Assembly: GCF_000160875.1 (NCBI RefSeq)
Contig: NZ_GG700805.1
Span: forward strand, 62,001 to 126,000
Source: Lactobacillus iners DSM 13335
Lineage (GTDB): Bacteria; Bacillota; Bacilli; Lactobacillales; Lactobacillaceae
DNA length: 64,000 bases
Reading direction: 5' to 3'
Position numbers and translations under genes: made by a program. Positions 56,501-63,124 of this stretch are shown piece by piece (position 1 is the stretch's first letter; each line of letters opens with the position of its first letter). The notes under the pieces were generated by a model. That model did no database searches. It was not told the DNA's origin and saw only the letters and a program-made list of their open reading frames with translations.

Positions 56501-56581
56501 CAAATTAGGTTTACTGCATTTTCTAGCAAAAATGAGATGTTTATTTACCGTATCTCAGGAGAACAGACATGGCAATATTGA
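53522..56581 (+). CDS. Nonribosomal peptide synthetase, A-PCP-C architecture
   Basis: 1019 aa. Adenylation domain (about 1-480) with A3 YTSGSTGNPKG (145), A4 FDVSISELYG (190; Asp binds the amino group), A5 NCYGPTEATVYA, A7 YKTGDLV, A8 GRKDFQLE and A10 NGKIDRK. A carrier domain follows with FDLGIDSLM (phosphopantetheine Ser521). The C-terminal 400 residues carry HHNICDG (769-775), the HHxxxDG motif of condensation/PapA-type acyltransferases. By eye, aligned to GrsA, the specificity residues read D-V-S-S-L-A-C-V-Y-K; substrate unknown. No thioesterase: the last domain probably hands the aminoacyl group to an amine or alcohol. No phosphopantetheinyl transferase gene is in the window. Confidence 0.88.
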   Translation: MSLFEQLLNLKQSPKVVVKDCNNDYSGRQLLEKVGKIQNVLLHLGVKNGDKIPVIVEPSIDAIALVYAIGFLGAVYVPISPKSPKKRINFIIKDLSAKLVLTNQNYLLIDNNINMFTIKDLLSMTIKDKTPTVMSRRQNDTAYIIYTSGSTGNPKGVEVSFDNLESFIHSFNICFPSSQNSTYLLNTALQFDVSISELYGWISQGAVLQLLSAEQLKDLKNLPLYVKKYHITHLCAAPSTLQVMDNSRLDLLDESSLSFLLIAGEEFPVSLAKRLKKLVKSGKVYNCYGPTEATVYALYHKVTMKDILQGKIPIGRPFPNATIKLLPQKRKNFELLIGGYGVSKGYLNLKRKNSYSFVELDGERFYKTGDLVKYDQDMNNIIFVGRKDFQLEINSIRVEPSEIEGVINQVDKVIDSLVVMNKGILTCIYTTFKHSIVDSNSIKLKISEKLPKYMIPKRWYRVSEFPLTINGKIDRKTLLKTFSNPINNSDTEDKLISKIEQICDISNLSENDNIFDLGIDSLMTVEIEIMLEKHYHSKIPTGFLYEHPTVEKIKRYFKDESKLKFNNIEQILKKITERYVIDKDKLIIYSNDKNVENKLQKHLYNLSLFKEIKINDISIFNNENNCETVVDGGKINEDRNYESSIFQKVYTTIKLPSFTVVRFSIQDDLVGSKTKTLITRLIYTTEAFRTKIIKTTDGNYISTVYTDLNIRSNIEDITYLSKEKQVNYINKKIGKYENQILSKLTRNYLYKILSFRTSSQNIELVIICHHNICDGASEQLLNKKIGQLLNNQSVTDLKMKDYLETIKMNSAIESILNDPVIKEIGKMKNQIGNEKLTWSEKRLVGVEKLNNFQKMMMVANYVTKEYLKESGHQFMTFQMLFNFRKVNNKDFSTLINDCHETLTFFRRKSDTDIQFVNNLFYRLNDFHYNRGISTGYAIYNNFPAFNNEQLQIQKILEEAPINIDYIGEVETKNLDSKAKAIINLRKQLKDLKHQIRFTAFSSKNEMFIYRISGEQTWQY

Positions 56582-57498
56582 AAATTAATGTAAGTGATAC
56601 TATCCCTCTATCTCAAGATATAACTAAGAGATTAATAAATGTTAATTATGTAGGTATTTGTGGATCAGATAAGCAAAAATTAGATGATCCACCTATTAAA
56701 TATTTAGGACATGAAATAATTGGAAAGGATATGGATAACGGAAAATTTGTTGTAATAAATCCAAATATTACATGTGGTAAATGTTATAGTTGCCTAAATG
56801 GTTATGAAAATTTATGTAGCAAAGAAAAGGCTATAGGGACTAATGTGAATGGTGGTTTTCAAGGTTGGTTACGAGTTCCATCTACTAATCTAGAATATAT
56901 AGAAAAACCAGATATTAAGTATATATTTACAGATCCTTTAGCAGTTGTTCTGCATGGTATGTCAATGATAAAAATTTTATCTAATTATAAAGTTATTGTA
57001 TTAGGCAATGGTAGTATAGCAAAAATATTAGTATGGCGATTAAATTTGTTAGGTATCAAGCCAGATGTTATGTGCAGATCTGGAATTTGGAATAATAAGG
57101 AATTAACCATATCGAATTTATATAAATTGACGGAAAAAGTATCGCTTAATTACTACGATATAGCTTTTGAGTGTATAGGTTTTAAACAGTCGGAAACTAT
57201 AGAAAAATCATTAGGAATGATTAGACCAAAAGGAGAATTTATTTGTTTCGGTGTTTTTCCAGAGGACTATTCTCCAACATTAAAAGTTAGAAGGTTATTT
57301 GAAAAAGAAATAACTATATTGGGAGTTCGATCATTTACGAAAAAAGATTTTAAATACGCCAAAAACATATTAGATCTTCATGGTAGTAAATTAATAAGTA
57401 GATTATGTATAAGCGTTGTATCTAGTGAAAACATAAATGCTATTATGAATGATATAGAAGATAGAAATATTGATAAAGTAATTGTTAGAATGAAGTGA
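56569..57498 (+). CDS. Zinc-dependent alcohol dehydrogenase-like oxidoreductase
   Basis: 309 aa, MDR superfamily. Catalytic zinc ligands Cys31 (GICGSD) and His48-Glu49 (GHE), structural zinc Cys69, 72, 75 and 83 (CGKCYSCLNGYENLC), and a GNGSIA dinucleotide fold near residue 150. It is shorter than the common 340-350 aa enzymes, with a trimmed N-terminal half. It starts in the NRPS end (13-base overlap) behind AGGAG. It may reduce or oxidise the product or a precursor. The gene 3' end forms part of the flanking repeat. Confidence 0.85.
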   Translation: MAILKINVSDTIPLSQDITKRLINVNYVGICGSDKQKLDDPPIKYLGHEIIGKDMDNGKFVVINPNITCGKCYSCLNGYENLCSKEKAIGTNVNGGFQGWLRVPSTNLEYIEKPDIKYIFTDPLAVVLHGMSMIKILSNYKVIVLGNGSIAKILVWRLNLLGIKPDVMCRSGIWNNKELTISNLYKLTEKVSLNYYDIAFECIGFKQSETIEKSLGMIRPKGEFICFGVFPEDYSPTLKVRRLFEKEITILGVRSFTKKDFKYAKNILDLHGSKLISRLCISVVSSENINAIMNDIEDRNIDKVIVRMK

Positions 57499-57636
57499 TA
57501 GTTTTAAAGATTGCGTTTTTTGTAATATTATCTCTAAGAATCTTAAAAGTAATATTATTCATGAAAATAAAGGTGCCATTGTTATAATGTCGGATAATCC
57601 TGAAGTAGAGGGACATATGTTTGTTGTTGCAAAAAA
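57411..57636. repeat. Right copy of the 226-bp direct repeat
   Basis: Matches 48261-48486. It contains the intact dehydrogenase 3' end and the first 120 or so bases of a HIT gene. Confidence 0.93.
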
Positions 57637-57697
57637 CCATACTCCGATAGAATATCGAAATATGGTTTTAAACAATATATTTAATCATATATTTTAA
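57508..57697 (+). pseudogene. Truncated HIT-family gene (second copy)
   Basis: Reads KDCVFCNIISKNLKSNIIHE, then GAIVIMSDNPEVEGHM, like the intact copy, then switches into the terminator region and ends YRNMVLNNIFNHIF. The TTG start of the intact copy is TTA here. About 378 bases, including the HFHFH active site, are lost by a join inside an AAAAAA run (57631-57636). Confidence 0.88.
57631..57670. terminator. Terminator at the end of the cluster (copy 2)
   Basis: Same hairpin as 48859-48898, with AAAACCATA and TATGGTTTT arms. It separates the cluster from the convergent CAP-domain gene. Confidence 0.75.
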
Positions 57698-57728
57698 ATT
57701 TTATGCTAATATAGCATGATTATGCCAT

Positions 57729-59168
57729 TTATAAAGCATGTCTAGATACTTGTTGTCTGAACCAACGATGTGGTCCCAGGTAATACCAATTCGTTTTGTT
57801 GATTTGAATAATTTGACCATAGGCATAGCTTTTACCAGCTTGTAGTTGAGTAAATGTGTTTCTTCTGTATTGCTTGTAAGGGCTAGTGTATATATTTTTA
57901 TCAATAGTTTTCTCTGTAATATCAATAATGCCAGCTGTTAAATCAGGCACATCAACTACAAAGAAATCATGAAACCATTGCTGTGCACCTAAATTATAAA
58001 ATTGTTTGCCATCTTGATATGATTTACCAAATAAATTAATGTTCATTGCCCGATCTTTATTTAAAGAATCACGCAATTTTTCAGCTTTGCTAAGCAAAGC
58101 TGATTTTATTTTTTGAGCATTGTTGCGATGCTTATTTTTGTTACTATCATCTGTATCTAAAGGTAGTGGTTTAGTAGGATCTAGACTAAATAGTTTGAAT
58201 GTGTATTTATACAGTCCATGTATGTTAACTTCATATTGGTGTCCCAAAATCAAAGGCATATTTGCAGGATAGTAGGTAATAATAGTAGAAAAATAACCAA
58301 ATCCTTGTTTACTAAAATTGTTAACATGATTTACTTTGTAACTTTGATTATCATCTAAGTCTGTAATGGTGATTTTAGGCAAATGATTAATTCTCTTTTC
58401 TGATAGATAGAGAGACCATGCGATATTAGATCCCTGTAATAATTCGATAGGAAAGAGGTTACTTGCAGGATATAATACTGAAGTTTGACATGGTGCTGCA
58501 TATGAATCTGCAGCGAAAGCTACTTGTTGAACAGAGTAGCGATAACCATTATCACCATAAGCTGCTCCTATACCAGTTTTAGATATTTTAGTAGATAGCA
58601 ACCATGCTCGGTGTCCAGTATCAGAACCATCTAGGTTAAATCTATCTGTTAACAAGTCGGTAACTACTTCTCCTGCTGTTTGATTATTTATATTAAAGTT
58701 TAGGTTAGAACTAGCTGTAACAATTTTGGCAATATTCCAAAACATATCGGAAATAAAGGGTGGCTTGACTAACGATGGTAAACCGTGTTGGTTAACAAAA
58801 GGACTAGCTTGTGTAGCAGCCATTACACTGGCTGCTATTTGTGCATTATCATTATTAGTACTGTCAGTATTGATTTTATTTAAACCAAACATACTTCTAT
58901 AATAATTAATATATGCTAGCTGGCTGGATATGTATCCTGCAGATAGTATACCAGGATCAAAAGGTTCCGATAAATGTGGTTCCTTATGATAGATATTTTT
59001 TTGATTGTAACGCATTTTTGGTAATAATGCATATTGCTCTTGAATTCTGTGAATATTATTTAAATCTTTTTTAGTAAAGCCTGCAGCATTAGCTGTAGTT
59101 CCAGCTAAAGTTGAAATCAAAATAGAAGCAGTAATAAAAAAAGATGTTATTTTTATTCTAAGACGCAT
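57729..59168 (-). CDS. Secreted CAP/SCP-domain protein with C-terminal wall-binding-type domain
   Basis: 479 aa. A Sec signal peptide (residues 1-28, ending TTANAA) precedes a CAP-like domain with LAYINYYRSMFGLNKI and AQIAASVMAATQASPF. The last 55 residues (SPYKQYRRNTFTQLQAG then SYAYGQIIQINKTNWYYLG) resemble SLAP/SH3-type modules used for surface anchoring in lactobacilli. Function unknown; expected outside the cell. AAGGAG precedes the ATG. It converges on the NRPS cluster. Confidence 0.72.
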   Translation of the reverse strand: MRLRIKITSFFITASILISTLAGTTANAAGFTKKDLNNIHRIQEQYALLPKMRYNQKNIYHKEPHLSEPFDPGILSAGYISSQLAYINYYRSMFGLNKINTDSTNNDNAQIAASVMAATQASPFVNQHGLPSLVKPPFISDMFWNIAKIVTASSNLNFNINNQTAGEVVTDLLTDRFNLDGSDTGHRAWLLSTKISKTGIGAAYGDNGYRYSVQQVAFAADSYAAPCQTSVLYPASNLFPIELLQGSNIAWSLYLSEKRINHLPKITITDLDDNQSYKVNHVNNFSKQGFGYFSTIITYYPANMPLILGHQYEVNIHGLYKYTFKLFSLDPTKPLPLDTDDSNKNKHRNNAQKIKSALLSKAEKLRDSLNKDRAMNINLFGKSYQDGKQFYNLGAQQWFHDFFVVDVPDLTAGIIDITEKTIDKNIYTSPYKQYRRNTFTQLQAGKSYAYGQIIQINKTNWYYLGPHRWFRQQVSRHAL

Positions 59169-59400
59169 GATTTAGCTCCTTTTCATAGTCTTTATTATAA
59201 CTATAAATAACTAAAATTTCGTATATTTTATACTTTTTTAACAACTTTTTTTATTTTGACAAAATGAGGTATATTAATCAGTGTATATTTTTACTACAGA
59301 TAGTATTTATCGTGATTTTCTACTTCAATTTAAATAAAAAATTTCAAAATGTGGTAGCATTGTTTATAATAGGGTTCTAAAGATGATAAGGAGAAGTGTA

Positions 59401-60483
59401 ATGAATAAAAAAATCAGGGTTGGTTTAATTTTTGGTGGAAACTCATCTGAATATGAAGTTTCAATTATTTCAGGTCGCAATATATATAAGGCCATTGACA
59501 AAGAAAAGTATGATGTTTATCCAATGTGGATTACAAATACTGGTTTTTTAGCTAGTGATGCTGATTCTCGTAAGGTTTTGGAGGATCCTAGTTATCAAAT
59601 AGAAAATCCCCATAATGTAACTAATATATCGAATGTAATTGAATTATCTTGTCGACCAGAAATAGATGTGTTTTTCCCAATAGTTCATGGCAATTTAGGA
59701 GAAGATGGATGTTTACAGGGCCTGCTACGTATTTTAGACAAACCTTTTGTGGGTGATGATGTTTTGGCAGCAGCAATTACTATGGACAAAGAGTTAAATA
59801 AAATTATGGCTCAGCGTGCGGGTGTACCAGTAGCTGATTGGATTTCTATTAAACGTTTTGAATACAATGATGCTAAGAATGAAAAACTAAGCTATGATTA
59901 TGTATCTCAAAAGTTAGGTACAGATTTATTTGTCAAGCCATCAAACCAAGGATCTTCAGTTGGCATTAGTCACGTAACTTCGGCGTCAGATTATAAAGCA
60001 GCTTTAGCTGAAGCATTTAAATATGATGATAAAGTTTTAGTAGAAGAAACTATTAAAGGAACAGAAGTAGAAACTGCGGTTTTAGGTAATGATGATGCGA
60101 TTGTTTCAGGCGTGGGACAAATAACTAATGCACAAGGTAGTTGGTATTCGTATGAAAATAAATATAATGATAATTCAACTTCTAAGTTACAAATACCAGC
60201 TGCGTTACCATCTGAAATTATAGAAACGGTAAGACGTCAAGCACTCAAAGTTTATCATGCGACAGAATGTTCAGGCCTAGCTCGTGTTGATTCTATGTTG
60301 AGTTCTGATAACAAGGTTATTTTCAATGAACTAAATTCTTTACCAGGTTTTACAAATATTAGTATGTATCCGAAACTATTTGAACAAGTTGGTATTTCTT
60401 ATACAGAATTAATTACTAAATTGTTAAATTATGCTTTAGATAGATACGCACATAAGAAAACTTTATTACATAAACACGATTAA
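59401..60483 (+). CDS. ddl: D-alanine--D-alanine ligase
   Basis: Makes the D-Ala-D-Ala dipeptide for peptidoglycan. 360 aa, ATP-grasp fold. FGGNSSEYEVSIISG at the N-terminus, HGNLGEDG, the ATP-loop KPSNQGSSVGI, EETIKGTEVE and the metal site VDSMLSSDNKVIFNELNSLPGF. The residue after NLGEDG gives the usual EDG(C) site. The start is the ATG behind AAGGAGAAG; an upstream in-frame start has no spacing. GCAT-context normal. Confidence 0.95.
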   Translation: MNKKIRVGLIFGGNSSEYEVSIISGRNIYKAIDKEKYDVYPMWITNTGFLASDADSRKVLEDPSYQIENPHNVTNISNVIELSCRPEIDVFFPIVHGNLGEDGCLQGLLRILDKPFVGDDVLAAAITMDKELNKIMAQRAGVPVADWISIKRFEYNDAKNEKLSYDYVSQKLGTDLFVKPSNQGSSVGISHVTSASDYKAALAEAFKYDDKVLVEETIKGTEVETAVLGNDDAIVSGVGQITNAQGSWYSYENKYNDNSTSKLQIPAALPSEIIETVRRQALKVYHATECSGLARVDSMLSSDNKVIFNELNSLPGFTNISMYPKLFEQVGISYTELITKLLNYALDRYAHKKTLLHKHD

Positions 60484-60507
60484 AATTATTAATAAAAGGG
60501 TCAGCAT

Positions 60508-61176
60508 ATGCAAGAAAAAATGTTAGTTACTTCTCAAGTAGCAAAACAATTAGGTATTAGTGTAGCTACTTTGCGAAAATATTCATCTGAGATTGAACAA
60601 GTTACTGGCAATCATATGTATTTTGTCCGTAATAATAAGCAGTCAAGGATGTACACGCCTCAGAATGTAAGGTTATTACAAACAGTCTTGACATTGATTA
60701 ATCAGAAAAAGTTACCCTATAAAGAGGCAATTAGCCAATTATTTGAAGTTCATGCTTCAGATAAAATGCCACAAGTAAACAAGGTCAATAGTAGCTATAA
60801 TATGATTGATGCTAAACAGGTAGTTCAATTATTAGGCATGTTGCAAAAAACGATTGAGCAACAAAATGTTGCTATAAGTGGATTGAAGGCACAAATGGAG
60901 CAACTTTCACAACAAAATAGCCAACTATTAATTGATTTAAATTCTAAAAAAGATAAAGAAGTGGATCCTAAAATTTTAGCTATGCCAGATATTTCTGGAG
61001 TTGAGCCTATTAATTCTTCAGAAAGTGCAGAGACAATTCATGAAGAAATTTTGCGTAAAGCACGTGAAAATCAGCAAAAACATCCAAATATAACAATGCA
61101 TCGTACTTTAGCTGATATGCAATTAAAGGATAAGCATCATTGGTGGGATCCCTTGTTAAAGTTTATTCAAAAATAA
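60508..61176 (+). CDS. MerR-type HTH coiled-coil protein
   Basis: 222 aa. The N-terminal MerR-like winged helix reads MLVTSQVAKQLGISVATLRK, then YTPQNVRLLQTVLTLI. A coiled coil spans about residues 108-150 (QLLGMLQKTIEQQNVAISGL onward). The C-terminus has a Trp-rich end KHHWWDPLLKFIQK that could be an amphipathic membrane- or partner-binding helix. The layout resembles RacA- or DUF3967-type chromosome-anchoring or plasmid-associated proteins more than a metal-sensing MerR regulator. It follows ddl by 24 bases. Confidence 0.65.
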   Translation: MQEKMLVTSQVAKQLGISVATLRKYSSEIEQVTGNHMYFVRNNKQSRMYTPQNVRLLQTVLTLINQKKLPYKEAISQLFEVHASDKMPQVNKVNSSYNMIDAKQVVQLLGMLQKTIEQQNVAISGLKAQMEQLSQQNSQLLIDLNSKKDKEVDPKILAMPDISGVEPINSSESAETIHEEILRKARENQQKHPNITMHRTLADMQLKDKHHWWDPLLKFIQK

Positions 61177-61195
61177 AGCTGATGGAGATAGTAAT

Positions 61196-62281
61196 ATGTC
61201 CAAAAAACAAAGATTAATCATAAGTGTGGTAATTTTACTGTTAGGCTTGTTTTGTTCACTGTGGATATACTTTTCTTCCAAAGGACTAACGCATCCAGTA
61301 GGACGTATAATTGATACTAATATTCATGATGAATTAGTGAATAAAGTAGAAGATACATATCGAAATAAAGATGAGGTTAGGCATCAGATAATTCACGTTA
61401 AAATTTTGTCAGGAAAGCATAAAGGTGAAACTCATACCATCAGTAATTATTATTCACCTTCTCAAGTTTTAACACAAAAATATCATGGTCAGCAGATGGT
61501 TATCATGTCTTTTGTGAAAAATAAGCCAACTATTGTTAGCCCGAAACGTGACGGTATTGTGGTTTTTGCTATATTTTTGATGATTAGTTTGTTAATTTTG
61601 ATAACTGGTTTCAATAGTATTAGTATTTTGTTGTCAATGATTTTGAATAGTGTAGTATTTTACTTTATCATCAAATTTGACATTATGGAGAATGGTACGC
61701 AAATATTTGCTATTTATGGAACTGCAGTTGTGTTATTTGCATTTATATCTCTAATTATTGTGCAGGGATGTAACAAAAAAATGTTGGTTACTTTAGCTTC
61801 TACACTTTTGGGTGTTTTTATATCTTTTGGTATGTGTTATTTGTTGATGCGACTTACTAATGAAAAAGGTATTAAATATGAAGCTGTTGCTTATGCTACT
61901 CAGGATCCACGAGCATTATTTTTGGCTCAAACGCTACTAGGTGTGCTAGGTGCGGTTATGGATGAAGCTACAGATATTGTGACGAGTTTGTATGCTTTGT
62001 GTCAACATAAACCACATATTACCTTTAAAGAACTATTTAACAGTGGACGTACATTAGGTCAAGAAATTATGGGACCACTAATTAATGTTTTGGTTTTAAT
62101 TTTTATGGCTGAGTCTTTGCCAATGGCTATTTTATTGTTACGTGATAATAATACGTTGATATACACATGTCAATTTGCTTTATCATTGGGTATTCTCCAG
62201 AGCTTAGTGTCAGCAATAGGAATAGTAGTAACAGTTATTTTTTCAGCACTTTGTTGTTACGTATTTATCCCTAAACATTAG
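61196..62281 (+). CDS. YibE/YibF-family membrane protein
   Basis: 361 aa. One N-terminal helix, an extracytoplasmic region (about residues 30-120, including HVKILSGKHKGETHTISNYY), then seven or so helices. The conserved core DEATDIVTSLYALCQHKP and GRTLGQEIMGPLINVLVLIF is the YibE/F signature. Function unknown. The second family member starts directly downstream, and the pair is always adjacent in lactobacilli. Confidence 0.85.
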   Translation: MSKKQRLIISVVILLLGLFCSLWIYFSSKGLTHPVGRIIDTNIHDELVNKVEDTYRNKDEVRHQIIHVKILSGKHKGETHTISNYYSPSQVLTQKYHGQQMVIMSFVKNKPTIVSPKRDGIVVFAIFLMISLLILITGFNSISILLSMILNSVVFYFIIKFDIMENGTQIFAIYGTAVVLFAFISLIIVQGCNKKMLVTLASTLLGVFISFGMCYLLMRLTNEKGIKYEAVAYATQDPRALFLAQTLLGVLGAVMDEATDIVTSLYALCQHKPHITFKELFNSGRTLGQEIMGPLINVLVLIFMAESLPMAILLLRDNNTLIYTCQFALSLGILQSLVSAIGIVVTVIFSALCCYVFIPKH

Positions 62282-62292
62282 GAGGAATGCAT

Positions 62293-63042
62293 ATGAATAA
62301 TATATTTGTTTTATTGCTATTGCTTTTATTAGGCTTAATGATTTTGGTAGGTGGTAAAACTGGATTAAAGTCCTATCTTAGTATTATTATTAATGCATTG
62401 TTGATTATTTTAGTTGCTTTACTAATTTCATGGGGTATTAATATTATAGGAGTGGCTATCGTATTTATACCATTAAAATTAGCGACAATTATCTATTTGG
62501 GAACGCATGACTATAAGGTTGCGAGGAATTCTTTTTTAACAGCTTTAGCGATTAGTTGTATTGTAATTGTTTTAATTATTATGTTTGAATATGTCGCTCA
62601 AGCTGCTGGTTTTGGAGATCAATCTGGAGAAGAATTAGTCGGTCTGTCATTACAAGCAGGCATAAGTTTTCCACAAATTTCAATCGTGGTAGCGATTTTT
62701 TCTACTTTAGGTGCTATTGCGGAAGCAAGTGTAGCGATGAGTGCTGGCATTTTAGAATTAAAAAGGCATGATAAAGATATTACTATTCGCCAGATTTTTA
62801 AAAGTGCAGAACAAATGGGTGATGATATTTTAGGTACTGCAATTAATACTATATTATTTGGCTTTTTTGGTAGTTTTTTGCCACTGTTTATTTGGTTTAT
62901 GAGATTAAATTACTCTCTTGTTGAAATCCTTAATGATAAATTATTTGTAAGTGAAGCCTTGATAGTCGTATATTCTTTTGTTGGAGTATTACTTACTATC
63001 CCTTTAACAACAATTTTTTTAGTTAAAGGATTAAAAAAGTAA
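62293..63042 (+). CDS. YibE/YibF-family membrane protein, second subunit
   Basis: 249 aa with about 7 helices and no extracytoplasmic domain. The core AIAEASVAMSAGILELKRHDKDIT and AEQMGDDILGTAINTILFGFFG matches the YibE/F family. The start is the second ATG, 7 bases after TAGGAGG; the first ATG is too close. It probably forms a heteromer with the preceding protein. A terminator follows. Confidence 0.85.
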   Translation: MNNIFVLLLLLLLGLMILVGGKTGLKSYLSIIINALLIILVALLISWGINIIGVAIVFIPLKLATIIYLGTHDYKVARNSFLTALAISCIVIVLIIMFEYVAQAAGFGDQSGEELVGLSLQAGISFPQISIVVAIFSTLGAIAEASVAMSAGILELKRHDKDITIRQIFKSAEQMGDDILGTAINTILFGFFGSFLPLFIWFMRLNYSLVEILNDKLFVSEALIVVYSFVGVLLTIPLTTIFLVKGLKK

Positions 63043-63058
63043 ATTGTTAGTAAACAAA

Positions 63059-63101
63059 TAAAGCCCCTATATGTAACTTATGTTATATATTGGGGTTTTA
63101 T
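63059..63101. terminator. Bidirectional terminator after the YibE/F pair
   Basis: AAAGCCCC(TATATGTAAC) pairs with (TTATATATT)GGGGTTTT between convergent genes. Confidence 0.75.
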
Positions 63102-63124
63102 TATCGTTAAAATTAGTTCAAAAT

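Noticed and set aside
57701..57925. Alternative minus-strand frame at the end of the CAP-domain gene
   Set aside because: It is a shadow of the longer, signal-peptide-bearing frame 57729-59168.
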